The translations under genes and the position numbers were made by a program. The notes beneath the pieces are model-generated. The model searched no databases. It worked only from the letters and a program-made list of their open reading frames with translations, and was not told the origin of the DNA. A stretch of DNA of 44,775 bases from Clostridia bacterium (GTDB taxonomy: Bacteria; Bacillota; Clostridia; Oscillospirales; UBA644), in assembly GCA_017623595.1 (NCBI GenBank), contig JAGAOU010000051.1, forward strand, positions 1-44,775. The letters run 5' to 3'. Shown here one piece after another: positions 25,156-33,739 of this stretch (positions are counted from its first letter, which is position 1; each line of letters opens with the position of its first letter).

Positions 25156-26661
25156 ATGACCGATCTGAACCGCGCGAAGTCCCTGCTGACGCAAGGCCAC
25201 ACCTGCGTCCTTTGTAAGGGAAACAAAACCTATATCTCCGACATTACGGGCATCCGTCCCATGGTGGAATTTCTGTCCCAAGGCATTGATATGGAAGGAT
25301 TCTCCGCCGCGGACAAGATTGTGGGGAAGGCCGCCGCCCATCTCTTTGTGCTGGCAAAGGTCAAGGCGGTGTACGGAGAGACCATGACCCATGAGGCGAA
25401 GGCTTTTCTGGAAAGCAAGGGGATTTTTGCCCAAGGAGAACTCCTGACCGACCATATCGTCAACCGCCAAGGGACGGGTCCCTGTCCCATGGAGCAGGCG
25501 GTGAAAGGCTTACAGGATTCGGAAGAAGCATTGAAGCAAATCAAAAATACCATAAAACGACTGAGGGGGAACACTATGAAAAAATTGGGCTTCGGGCTGA
25601 TGCGTCTGCCCAGAACAAATCCGGAGATTCCGGAATCCATCAACATTCCCGTTTTTGAGGAAATGATCGACACCTTCCTGGAACGGGGCTATACTTATTT
25701 CGACACCGCTTACATGTACCACAACGCCGAAAGCGAACGGGCAGTAAAAACCGCACTTACCTCCCGCGTGGATCGGGACAAGTATCTGCTGGCCACAAAG
25801 ATGCCCACCATGAAGCTGGAAAAAGAAGAGGATCTGGAACGAATCTTCAACGAACAACGGGAAAAGTGCGGCGTGGAATATTTTGACTATTACCTTCTCC
25901 ACTGTCTCAACACCCGTCTCTATGACATCGCAACCAAGCTGAAGGCCTTTGACTTCTGCCTGCAGAAAAAAGCGGAAGGCAAGATCCGCCGCTTCGGATT
26001 TTCCTTCCACGATTCCGCTGAGGTTTTGGACAAGATTCTCACCGAGCATCCCGAGGTGGAATTCGTTCAGCTTCAGATCAACTATCTGGACTGGAACTCC
26101 CCCACCGTGCAATCCCGCCTCTGCTATGAAGTGGCCCGCAAGCACGGCAAGGATATTATCATCATGGAGCCGGTGAAGGGCGGCGCACTTGCCAACGTTC
26201 CCGACACGGTCAAGGCGATTTTCAAGCAAAGCGCTCATCCCGAACGCACCCCCGCCGAATGGGCTCTTCGCTTCTGCGCAGGACTGGAAGGGGTTATCAT
26301 GGTGCTCAGCGGGATGTCCGACATGGATCAGCTCACCGAAAACACCGCTTTTATGGATAAGCTTGAGCCTCTGACGGAGGAAGAGTCCGCCATGCTCTTC
26401 CGTTGCGCCGATGAGATCAACAAATCCATCGCCGTTTCCTGCACAGGCTGTGCCTACTGCACCGCAGACTGCCCCAAGCAGATCCCCATTCCCGACTGGT
26501 TTGATCTTTACAACAAGGGCGGCGACCCCGCAGAGCTTGCAAAGGATCATGCCACCCCCGCCGACTGTATTTCCTGCGGAAAATGCGAAAAACAGTGTCC
26601 CCAGAAGCTACCCATCCGCAGACTTCTCACTGCCGCAAAAGAGGCACTGCATCTGAAATAA
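25156..26661 (+). CDS. DUF1893 domain fused to a ferredoxin-type aldo/keto reductase
   Basis: 501 residues. Residues 1-140 match DUF1893 (TM1506-like, deaminase-type fold), with GFSAADKIVGKAAAHLFVL and NRQGTGPCPMEQAV. Residues 141-501 form an aldo/keto reductase: FDTAYMYHNAESE and LLATKMP hold the Asp/Tyr/Lys of the tetrad, YLLHCL the His, and the C-terminus has two 4Fe-4S motifs (CTGCAYCTADC and CISCGKCEKQC). Such AKRs are common in anaerobes; substrates are unknown. Start 25156 has AAAGGA in the murC stop region. At the junction the text TGAGGGGGAACACTATG looks exactly like a stop, ribosome site and start, but the TGA is out of frame by one base, so the fusion may be recent or a sequence error. 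The aldo/keto part could be made alone from 25576. Confidence 0.85.
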   Translation: MTDLNRAKSLLTQGHTCVLCKGNKTYISDITGIRPMVEFLSQGIDMEGFSAADKIVGKAAAHLFVLAKVKAVYGETMTHEAKAFLESKGIFAQGELLTDHIVNRQGTGPCPMEQAVKGLQDSEEALKQIKNTIKRLRGNTMKKLGFGLMRLPRTNPEIPESINIPVFEEMIDTFLERGYTYFDTAYMYHNAESERAVKTALTSRVDRDKYLLATKMPTMKLEKEEDLERIFNEQREKCGVEYFDYYLLHCLNTRLYDIATKLKAFDFCLQKKAEGKIRRFGFSFHDSAEVLDKILTEHPEVEFVQLQINYLDWNSPTVQSRLCYEVARKHGKDIIIMEPVKGGALANVPDTVKAIFKQSAHPERTPAEWALRFCAGLEGVIMVLSGMSDMDQLTENTAFMDKLEPLTEEESAMLFRCADEINKSIAVSCTGCAYCTADCPKQIPIPDWFDLYNKGGDPAELAKDHATPADCISCGKCEKQCPQKLPIRRLLTAAKEALHLK

Positions 26662-26683
26662 TAACCCTTTGGGAGGAAAAAAA

Positions 26684-27493
26684 ATGTATCTGGAAGAACT
26701 GTTTGGTCTGAACGGAAAAGTAGCCGTAGTCACGGGAGGATCCCGCGGTATCGGGCAGGTGGTTTCGGTAGGACTTGCCAAGGCAGGCGCCGAGGTTGTG
26801 ATTGTGGCCCGAAGCAACGCAGACGAAACCATCCGTCTGGTGGAGGAAGCGGGCGGAAAAGCCTATTTTGTCCGTTGTGACGTCACTGACGAAGCCCAAG
26901 TCAACAAAACCGTGGCGGGAATCATTGCAAGATCGGGAAAGATCGATATTCTGTTCAACAACGCAGGCACCTGCTATCACAAAAAAGCCATTGTGTTGGA
27001 AGGAGAAGAGCTGGGCGGTCTGAACGACGGGGAAGCCACTCTGGAAGAATGGAACAGCGTTCTGAACATCAATCTGACCGGCGAATATCTGATGGCGGTG
27101 GCCGTAGCAAGAACCATGATCGAAAAGAAGATCAAGGGAAGCATCATCAACATGGCCTCCATGTCCGGCACCATTGTCAATGTTCCCCAGTGCCAGGCCG
27201 CATACAACGCCTCCAAGGCCGGGGTCATTCACATGACAAAATCCTTGGCCATTGAATGGGCGGATTATGGTATCCGCGTCAATTCTCTGAGTCCCGGATA
27301 CGTTCGCACTCCCATGTCTCAGCCTCCCTTTGTCCATCAGGAGCTTTTGGACGCATGGGATCCCATGTTTCCCCTCCATCGCATGGCAAAGCCCGAGGAG
27401 CTGATGCCCGCCGTTCTGTATCTGGCCTCCCCTGCCGCAGGCTACACCACCGGAAGCGACATCATCGTCGACGGCGGCTACTGCTGCGTATAA
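26684..27493 (+). CDS. Short-chain dehydrogenase/reductase
   Basis: 269 residues, classical SDR. The cofactor motif is TGGSRGIG (17-24), with VARSN at the end of the second strand (an Arg suggests NADP(H) use may be possible), the NNAG motif at 92-95, catalytic Ser159 region (MASMSG), and Tyr174-x3-Lys178 (YNASK). The C-terminal PGYVRTPM and TGSDIIVDGGY are typical. The start at 26684 has GGGAGG eight to nine bases upstream; an ATG five codons earlier overlaps that site and is rejected. It may reduce a sugar, polyol or acyl substrate; name by similarity only. Last gene of the plus-strand run, closed by the hairpin at 27511. Confidence 0.93.
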   Translation: MYLEELFGLNGKVAVVTGGSRGIGQVVSVGLAKAGAEVVIVARSNADETIRLVEEAGGKAYFVRCDVTDEAQVNKTVAGIIARSGKIDILFNNAGTCYHKKAIVLEGEELGGLNDGEATLEEWNSVLNINLTGEYLMAVAVARTMIEKKIKGSIINMASMSGTIVNVPQCQAAYNASKAGVIHMTKSLAIEWADYGIRVNSLSPGYVRTPMSQPPFVHQELLDAWDPMFPLHRMAKPEELMPAVLYLASPAAGYTTGSDIIVDGGYCCV

Positions 27494-27504
27494 ATACAGA
27501 AAAA

Positions 27505-27540
27505 AACAAACCGTAGAACCTTTTGGTTCTACGGTTTTTG
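27505..27540. terminator. Bidirectional terminator between converging SDR and isomerase genes
   Basis: Perfect 10-bp stem CCGTAGAACC/GGTTCTACGG (27511-27520 with 27525-27534) and a 4-base loop, with T-rich tails on both strands (TTTTTG on plus; the A-rich 27499-27510 becomes T-rich on minus). Serves both genes. Confidence 0.92.
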
Positions 27541-27543
27541 CTT

Positions 27544-29028
27544 TTACGCCCAAGGGTTTTCGGTGGGGTATCGCACACTCTTTGGTTGGTTGTAGCCGAT
27601 TTCCTCCACGGGCACGCCGATGTACTTAAAGACCTCGAACAGAGGCTTGCCGTAATTTCCGAAGGCCACAGCGCCGTGATGGGGGAAATTCTTCTCAATG
27701 AGAACATGGCGATAGAAGCGGTTCATTTCGGGGATTGCAAACACACCGATGGAGCCGAAGGAGCGGGTGGCCACAGGGAGAACCTCTCCTTGGGCGATAT
27801 AGGCGCGCAGCTTGCAATCTGCGGTACCCTGCAAGCGGAAGAAGGTGATCTTTCCGGGAGCGATATCCCCTTCCAGCGTGCCGCGGGTCACTTCTTCGGG
27901 CAGGGTTCTTGCCATAATCAACTGACACCGCATTTCAGAAGAAACCAACCGCCCGGAGGGGGTATTTCCGCAATGGAACCCCATGAAGGTTTCCTTGTGA
28001 GTATAGTCATACTGTCCCGCAATCTCCGTGCGATACATATCTGCGGGGACGGTGTTGTTCACATCCAGAAGCGTCACGGACTCTTGGCTGACGGCGGTGC
28101 CGATAAATTCGCTGAGCGCACCGTAAATATCCACCTCGCAAGACACGGGTATTCCCTGTGCGGTCAGACGACTGTTGACGTAGCAGGGCACAAACCCAAA
28201 CTGGGTCTGAAAAGCGGGCCAGCACTTCCCCGCAATAGCCACATATTTGCGATACCCCTTATGGTCTCGCACCCAATCCTTCAGGGTCAGTTCATATTGA
28301 GCCAGCTTGTGCAAAACCTGAGGCTGTTTATTGCCTGCCCCCAGCTCGGCCTCCATTTCCTGCACCAAAGCAGGAATGCGACTGTCATTTGCATGCTTAT
28401 GGAAGGCCTCAAACAGATCCAACTCCGAGTTTTCCTCAATCTCCACCCCGAGATCAAAAAGGGGCTTTATGGGAGCATTGCAGGCCAAAAAGTTCAGAGG
28501 ACGGGGACCAAAGGTGATAATTTTCAGTTCCCGCAAGCCCAAAATGGCGCGGGCAATGGGAACAAAATCGTGGATCATATCCGCACATTCCTCGGCGGTG
28601 CCTACGGGATATTCGGGGATATAAGCCCGCACGTTGCGCAGACTCAGATTATAGCTTGCGTTCAGCATACCGCAGAAGGCATCCCCACGGCCCTGAATCA
28701 GATCGTTGCCACGTTCCTCCGCGGCGGCAAGGAACATCTTTGGGCCGTCAAAATGCTTTGCCAGAAGGGTTTCGGAGATTTCGGGACCGAAGTTCCCCAA
28801 AAACACCGCAAGGGCATTGCATCCCGCCTGCTTCAGATCTTCTAAGGCCTGCATCATATGGATCTCACTTTCCACAATGCAGATGGGGCATTCATAAATA
28901 TCCTCAGCGCCGTACTTAGTCGCATAAGCCTCTGCCAATGCGCGCCGTCTATTGGTAGACAATGTCTCGGGGAAGCAATCCCGACTGACCGCTACAATGC
29001 CGATTTTGACCTTTGGAATATTATTCAT
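27544..29028 (-). CDS. FucI/AraA-related sugar isomerase
   Basis: 494 residues, shorter than E. coli FucI (591), like the COG2407-type fucose/arabinose isomerase relatives. Glu298 (SCEVDIYGAL), Asp322 (LLDVNN) and a histidine pair (FPHHGAVAF) match the Mn-binding Glu, Asp and His of FucI in order and spacing. It would turn an aldose into a ketose, most plausibly L-fucose, D-arabinose or L-arabinose. RBS AGAGG lies nine bases before the ATG. It is the last gene of the minus-strand group after the fucosidase, 32 bases apart. The neighbouring AraB and AraD genes leave open that it feeds an arabinose route, and the fucosidase points to fucose. Confidence 0.85.
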   Translation of the reverse strand: MNNIPKVKIGIVAVSRDCFPETLSTNRRRALAEAYATKYGAEDIYECPICIVESEIHMMQALEDLKQAGCNALAVFLGNFGPEISETLLAKHFDGPKMFLAAAEERGNDLIQGRGDAFCGMLNASYNLSLRNVRAYIPEYPVGTAEECADMIHDFVPIARAILGLRELKIITFGPRPLNFLACNAPIKPLFDLGVEIEENSELDLFEAFHKHANDSRIPALVQEMEAELGAGNKQPQVLHKLAQYELTLKDWVRDHKGYRKYVAIAGKCWPAFQTQFGFVPCYVNSRLTAQGIPVSCEVDIYGALSEFIGTAVSQESVTLLDVNNTVPADMYRTEIAGQYDYTHKETFMGFHCGNTPSGRLVSSEMRCQLIMARTLPEEVTRGTLEGDIAPGKITFFRLQGTADCKLRAYIAQGEVLPVATRSFGSIGVFAIPEMNRFYRHVLIEKNFPHHGAVAFGNYGKPLFEVFKYIGVPVEEIGYNQPKSVRYPTENPWA

Positions 29029-29060
29029 ATGCAGATACCTCTCTTCTTGATGATTTCATT

Positions 29061-30287
29061 TTATTGCAAATAGTAGACGGAAATGCACTTCATTTTGTGA
29101 GGAGCATCTTCGGAGAGAATCTCCACCTCGATTTTTTGGGTAAACGCCGTGGGGAAGGTGGCAATGTGCTTGTGCCCCACCGTAGAGCTTTGATAAATAC
29201 AGATAGGCTTTCCGTAGGAATAGGGATGAATCAGGATGCGGAAGGACGTGATGTGTTCGCCCGATGTCATCTCCTCCTCCAGAATCAGATGATTGATGAG
29301 AGTCGGCTCCGCAAAGGACAGAGTATACCCTGTTTCGGTTCTTTCCACCTGTGCCTCCCGATTGGAAGCATAGAGGGAGCGAATCCGTTCTCCGAATTCC
29401 AGAAGCCGTTTTGTATCCTCGTCGGGGAGAAGCCCGCGGCGGTCGGGACCGATGTTCAAAAGAAGATTTGCGCCCCGCCCCACGGAGAAATAATACAACC
29501 CCATCAGCTCATCCGTGCTTTTCAATGTGTGCAGATCTCTGTCGCTGTAAAACCAATTCTTCAGACGAATGCGGCAATCACATTCCCCGGGAAGAAAGCG
29601 TTTTTCCTTCAAGGCGTCCTTTCGCTCGGTCTGCACGGAAAAATTCAGACAATCCACCGTGTTTCGGTTTGGCATGGGCACCATTCCCGACTCATTTCCC
29701 ACCCAACGGGTATCGGGATCCCACATATTGAAAATGAGAATCTCAGGCTGAAGCGTGCGGATGGTTCGAATAATGCGTGGCTCGTCGTATTTGTGATTTT
29801 CGCTGCCGCAGCCGTCAAACCAAAGATAATCGATTTTTCCGTAATCAGTCAGAAGCTCTGAAATCTGATTGACAAAATAATCGTCATACTCCTTGGGCTC
29901 CATTTTCACCGATCCGAACTGGGCAGGGGAATAGTACAACCCCACCTTCACACCGTATTTACGGCAGGCATCGGTAAATTCCCTCACCACATCCCCCGTT
30001 CCGTTTTTCCAAGGGGTGTTTTTCACCGAATATTCGGTGTATTTCGAAGGCCAGTTGGCAAACCCGTCATGGTGCTTACAGACGAGTATGGCATAGTTCG
30101 CCCCTGCAGCCTTCACCGTGCGGATCCATTGCTCGCAATCCAGCTCCGTGGGCGCAAAACCGGACAGAGGCATTTCCTTCCCATCCCAATCCTTATGTCC
30201 CTCATAAAAGGTACGAATTCCAAAATGAAAGAAAGCACCGAACTCCCAATCCAAAAAATCCAATTGCTCCTTGCGAATGGCACGCAT
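29061..30287 (-). CDS. GH29 alpha-L-fucosidase, cytoplasmic
   Basis: 408 residues. Retaining exo-glycosidase that removes alpha-L-fucose. The (beta/alpha)8 domain starts FGAFFHFGIRTFYEG and has the GH29 hallmarks KHHDGFANWPS (71-81), GLYYSPAQF, and the nucleophile Asp158 in YLWFDGCG. The general acid is not obvious, as in many GH29-B enzymes. No signal peptide is present, so it works inside the cell on imported glycans. The start at 30287 has GGGAGG seven to nine bases upstream; the frame runs open 39 codons further, with no site. The acetyltransferase gene ends 16 bases upstream. Confidence 0.92.
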   Translation of the reverse strand: MRAIRKEQLDFLDWEFGAFFHFGIRTFYEGHKDWDGKEMPLSGFAPTELDCEQWIRTVKAAGANYAILVCKHHDGFANWPSKYTEYSVKNTPWKNGTGDVVREFTDACRKYGVKVGLYYSPAQFGSVKMEPKEYDDYFVNQISELLTDYGKIDYLWFDGCGSENHKYDEPRIIRTIRTLQPEILIFNMWDPDTRWVGNESGMVPMPNRNTVDCLNFSVQTERKDALKEKRFLPGECDCRIRLKNWFYSDRDLHTLKSTDELMGLYYFSVGRGANLLLNIGPDRRGLLPDEDTKRLLEFGERIRSLYASNREAQVERTETGYTLSFAEPTLINHLILEEEMTSGEHITSFRILIHPYSYGKPICIYQSSTVGHKHIATFPTAFTQKIEVEILSEDAPHKMKCISVYYLQ

Positions 30288-30303
30288 GGCTGTTTCCTCC
30301 CGA

Positions 30304-30912
30304 TTATTCTTTCGATTTGATTTTACGATCCTTGAAATAATACTCCCGATCCCGATCCGAGATGGGACGAAGCACACGACAGGGATTGCCCACCGCCACC
30401 ACATTGGGGGGAATATCCTTGGTCACAACGCTCCCCGCACCGATCACCGAATTATCACCGACGGTGACACCGGGAAGCACGATCACCCCTGCCCCCAACC
30501 AACAGTTACGTCCGATACGGACGGGAATATTGTATTGATACACCTGTTCCCGCAGTTCGGGCAGGATGGGATGTCCCGCCGTAGCCAGAACCACATTGGG
30601 GCCCAGCATGGTGGAATCACCCACATAAATATGAGTATCGTCCACCAGGGTCAGATTAAAGTTTGCATAAACATTGTTTCCGAAATGGCAATGCTTTCCG
30701 CCCCAATTGGCGTGCAGAGGCGGCTCAATATAGCACCCCTCTCCCATCTCGGCAAACATGTCCTTCAGCATTTTTTCCCGCATCTCCCCTTCCGAGGGAC
30801 GGGTATGGTTATAATCATAAAGCTTTTCCAGACAGAGCATCTGCTCCTTCATAATCTCTTCGTCGGCACAGCAGTATAACTCTCCCGACTGCATTTTTTC
30901 CTTTGTTGTCAT
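30304..30912 (-). CDS. Hexapeptide-repeat sugar O-acetyltransferase (Maa/LacA type)
   Basis: 202 residues, normal for maltose/galactoside O-acetyltransferases. The N-terminal helical MAC domain (~5-55) is followed by a left-handed beta-helix of hexapeptide repeats (VGDSTMLGPNVVLATAGH, then IGRNCWLGAGVIVLPGVTVGDNSVIGAGSVVTKDIPP). His114 in TAGHP is the family's catalytic histidine. Such enzymes acetylate non-metabolised sugars, perhaps to detoxify them, and commonly sit in sugar operons. ATG at 30912 has GGGGAG six to seven bases upstream. Confidence 0.92.
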   Translation of the reverse strand: MTTKEKMQSGELYCCADEEIMKEQMLCLEKLYDYNHTRPSEGEMREKMLKDMFAEMGEGCYIEPPLHANWGGKHCHFGNNVYANFNLTLVDDTHIYVGDSTMLGPNVVLATAGHPILPELREQVYQYNIPVRIGRNCWLGAGVIVLPGVTVGDNSVIGAGSVVTKDIPPNVVAVGNPCRVLRPISDRDREYYFKDRKIKSKE

Positions 30913-30931
30913 AATATTCTCCCCAAAACAA

Positions 30932-32014
30932 TTAAATCTGCGGAATCTCCAAAAGTGCACCCCCCTGCTCCGCCGAACGGTGCGCAATAATGCCGGGCAG
31001 ACTCATGCGGATGGCAAAATCCACATCCAGCTTGGGAGCTCTGTTTGCACGGACACACTCGATGAAATCGGCCAGCATCTTTTTGTCCGCGCCGCCGTGG
31101 GATCCGTCCTCCTCTTCGGGGTAGCGGGTAGTCACGGGAATTTTGATCTTTTCCTTGAAGGAACCGGGGACACTGTAAAGATTTGCGTACGAAACAGCAT
31201 TATTCACCCCCACAAGGCGATCGGTCTCCACCGTTCCGCGGGTGCCGCAGACACGATAATTGTGATCAAAGTGAGTATAAGCACCAAAGCTGATAAAGAT
31301 GCGGATCACCGCCCCCTTTGCAGTTTTCAGAATGGCAATGCCGCACTCCTTCCGACCGGGGGTGTAGGGATTGTAGGAAATCTCGGGCTCCATACAGGAC
31401 ACGCTGACGCAGTAATCATTCATCAGATACAACAAAGGCCCCAGCTCATGAGTCAGATAGTGTATAGCAGGCTGAAAGGTTCGCCAGTGATTTTTCGGAT
31501 AATTGTCGGGGGCAAATTTGTCGGGATCCAGGGCGTGGAGGTATTCAGCCTCCGCATAAACGATCTCCCCGAACTCGCCCTTTTCGTGCATTTTTTTCCA
31601 TTCCTCAATAAAGGCCCAGTAGCAACAGTTTTCTCCTGCCATATAAATCAGCTCGGGATGGCTCTTCACCGCCTGCTTCAGCGCCTTTGCCTCTTCCAAA
31701 GAATTGACCGAGGGAATTTCACAGAGTACATGCTTTCCCGCTTCCATGGCACGAATTACAAAGGGAACGTGCTTGATAGCCTCGGTGGCAATGATCACAG
31801 CATCAATGTCGGTGTTAAGCATCTGATCAAAATCCTCGAAGTATTGGCAATCCGAACAGCCCGCCTTTTCAAAGGTTTCCTTTGCCTTTGCCATGATTTC
31901 GGGATTGTAATCGCAGGCTGCAACCAGTTTTGCATGGGGATTTCCGATGCCCGTCACCGCAACATCCGCACCCCGCCCCAGGCCGATCACACCGTACTTC
32001 ACAATATCCTTCAT
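30932..32014 (-). CDS. Gfo/Idh/MocA family oxidoreductase
   Basis: 360 residues. The Rossmann motif is GVIGLGRGADVAVTG (8-22; the third glycine is displaced), then an acidic ACDYNPE, and CEIPSVNSLEEA replaces the usual EKP motif, so the family lysine is not at its normal place. Family members oxidise or epimerise sugars and inositols; without EKP the mechanism may differ. Start 32014 has AAGGAG nine bases upstream, and its own promoter lies at 32060-32088. It leads the group with acetyltransferase, fucosidase and isomerase on the minus strand. It shares only the family with the plus-strand oxidoreductase at 10418. Confidence 0.88.
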   Translation of the reverse strand: MKDIVKYGVIGLGRGADVAVTGIGNPHAKLVAACDYNPEIMAKAKETFEKAGCSDCQYFEDFDQMLNTDIDAVIIATEAIKHVPFVIRAMEAGKHVLCEIPSVNSLEEAKALKQAVKSHPELIYMAGENCCYWAFIEEWKKMHEKGEFGEIVYAEAEYLHALDPDKFAPDNYPKNHWRTFQPAIHYLTHELGPLLYLMNDYCVSVSCMEPEISYNPYTPGRKECGIAILKTAKGAVIRIFISFGAYTHFDHNYRVCGTRGTVETDRLVGVNNAVSYANLYSVPGSFKEKIKIPVTTRYPEEEDGSHGGADKKMLADFIECVRANRAPKLDVDFAIRMSLPGIIAHRSAEQGGALLEIPQI

Positions 32015-32059
32015 AACAATCGTCTCCTTCCGCCGCAGAACGACACTTCGCTTGAGACC

Positions 32060-32088
32060 ATTATAGCACATTTTTTGTCGCTTGTAAA
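32060..32088 (-). promoter_or_regulatory. Sigma-A promoter of the oxidoreductase-fucosidase-isomerase group
   Basis: Minus-strand TTTACA (32083-32088), 17-base spacer, TATAAT (32060-32065), with TGC just before the -10. It lies 46 bases before the oxidoreductase ATG, so this group can be read apart from the XylB-like kinase upstream. Confidence 0.85.
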
Positions 32089-32111
32089 GTGTAAAACTCC
32101 CTTTTTTATAG

Positions 32112-32146
32112 AAAAAAATCCGGTTTTCCGCAATACGCGGGAAGAC
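32112..32146 (-). terminator. Probable terminator of the XylB-like gene
   Basis: Imperfect inverted repeat on the minus strand (TCTTCCCGC, loop, GCGGAAAAC, 32123-32146) followed by ATTTTTTTC. It lies about 14 bases past the kinase stop and before the next promoter. Confidence 0.6.
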
Positions 32147-32159
32147 TTTTCACGGACGG

Positions 32160-33638
32160 TCAGCTATCCTCCTTCAACTCCCGAAACAGCTCTTTCATAC
32201 AAGGGTAAATTTTCGTATAACGACGGTATTTTCGCTCATAAAGGGCAACCAGTGTTTCCTCGGGAACAATCACTGCCTTGATGGGAGGCTCCGCGTTTTC
32301 TGTAATTTTTCCCCCGTGACAGGCGGCCTGTGCAAGAATTGCCCCACCCAGAGAGGGACCTTCCTCCGTGGCAGGAATCCGAAGCTCAAGATTCAGAACA
32401 TTGGCAAGAATTTTCATCCAAAGAGGCGATTTTGCACCTCCGCCGCTGACCGTGCTGTATTGCAGGCTAACGCCCAGCTTCCTTGCAATTTCCACATTGT
32501 CCCGAATAGCAAAGCAGACCCCTTCCAGCACCGCCAGAAGCATCTCCTCCCGCGTGACGGTGGGACGAAGCCCCACAAAGACACCCGTGGCATCGGTATC
32601 GTTATAGGGACTGCGCTCACCCATGAGATAGGGAAGGAAGAACACGTCTCCTCGTCCGAGGGCAGAACCTTCGATTTGACGTTGCAGTGTCGCATAATCG
32701 GTGGATTGCAAAATCGAATCACAGAACCATTGGTTGCAGGATGCGGCAGAAAGAATGCACCCCATCAAATGATAGGTCCCGTCCCCATGACAGAAGGCAT
32801 GAAGGGCATTGTTCGCATCCAAACGGAAGGATTCGGAAGAAATAAATACCGTCCCGGAGGTACCAAGAGAAATATTGCAACGTCCCTCGCCCACCGTACC
32901 GGTTCCCACGGCAGCCCCCGCATTGTCCCCTGCCCCTGCGGCAACCATCGTGTCGGCAGGAATGCCCAACCGAGACGCAATCTCGGGCAAAAGGGTGCCT
33001 ATGGGTTGATAACTCTCAAAAAGCTTTGGCATCCGATCCATGGAAACTCCGCAGATTTCAAGCATTTCTTCGGACCATTTCCGATGCTCCACGTCCAGCA
33101 GAAGCATCCCCGATGCATCGGAATAATCGCAGGCATGGACCCCGGTCAAGCGATAGTTGATATAGTCCTTCGGGAGCATGATTTTATGGATTTTTGCGAA
33201 GTTTTCCGGCTCATTTTCCCGAATCCAGAGAAGCTTAGGGGCGGTAAACCCCGCAAAAGAAATATTTGCGGTCATAGCAGAAAGACGCTCTTTGCCCACA
33301 ACGGTATTCAAATAATCGCTTTCCTTGCTTGTGCGGCCATCATTCCAAAGAATCACGGGACGAATTACCCGGTCGGCCGAATCAAGAATAACAAGTCCAT
33401 GCATCTGTCCCGCCACGCCGATGCCGCAAACCGCATGGGCATCAAACCCCGCAAGAAGGGATTGAATCCCCGAGACAAAGGCTTCCCACCAATCTTCGGG
33501 ATTCTGTTCCGACCATCCGGGATGGGGATAGCTGACCGAATAGGTCCTCGTAACAGTACGCAAAACCGTACCCTCCGCATCGCGCAGAAGAAGTTTGCAG
33601 GACGAAGTGCCGAGATCGACACCGATATAATACTTCAT
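32160..33638 (-). CDS. FGGY carbohydrate kinase, xylulokinase-like
   Basis: 492 residues. ATP-dependent ketose kinase. The N-terminal phosphate loop is GVDLGTSSCK (6-15); LWNDGRTSKE carries the catalytic aspartate region of XylB; GAGDNAGAAVGTG and SGGGAKSPLW are the ATPase-domain motifs. The sequence fits XylB best, although fuculo- or other ketose kinases of the same family cannot be excluded given the fucosidase and FucI-type isomerase next door. Start 33638 has AGGAGG eight bases upstream; the frame stays open further upstream without a site. It diverges from an AraC regulator. Confidence 0.88.
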   Translation of the reverse strand: MKYYIGVDLGTSSCKLLLRDAEGTVLRTVTRTYSVSYPHPGWSEQNPEDWWEAFVSGIQSLLAGFDAHAVCGIGVAGQMHGLVILDSADRVIRPVILWNDGRTSKESDYLNTVVGKERLSAMTANISFAGFTAPKLLWIRENEPENFAKIHKIMLPKDYINYRLTGVHACDYSDASGMLLLDVEHRKWSEEMLEICGVSMDRMPKLFESYQPIGTLLPEIASRLGIPADTMVAAGAGDNAGAAVGTGTVGEGRCNISLGTSGTVFISSESFRLDANNALHAFCHGDGTYHLMGCILSAASCNQWFCDSILQSTDYATLQRQIEGSALGRGDVFFLPYLMGERSPYNDTDATGVFVGLRPTVTREEMLLAVLEGVCFAIRDNVEIARKLGVSLQYSTVSGGGAKSPLWMKILANVLNLELRIPATEEGPSLGGAILAQAACHGGKITENAEPPIKAVIVPEETLVALYERKYRRYTKIYPCMKELFRELKEDS

Positions 33639-33674
33639 AAGACCACCTCCTACATCTATTATACCGAAAACATC

Positions 33675-33703
33675 TTGACAAGTCTCGTTAAATAGTGTAT
33701 AAT
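33675..33703 (+). promoter_or_regulatory. Consensus promoter of the sugar-locus AraC gene
   Basis: TTGACA (33675-33680), 17-base spacer, TATAAT (33698-33703): a perfect match. It lies in the 101-base gap shared with the divergent XylB-like gene, whose own promoter is not clear, as expected if it needs activation. Confidence 0.88.
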
Positions 33704-33739
33704 ATATAGACAAAATCTGACTTTTATGGAGGGGGACTT

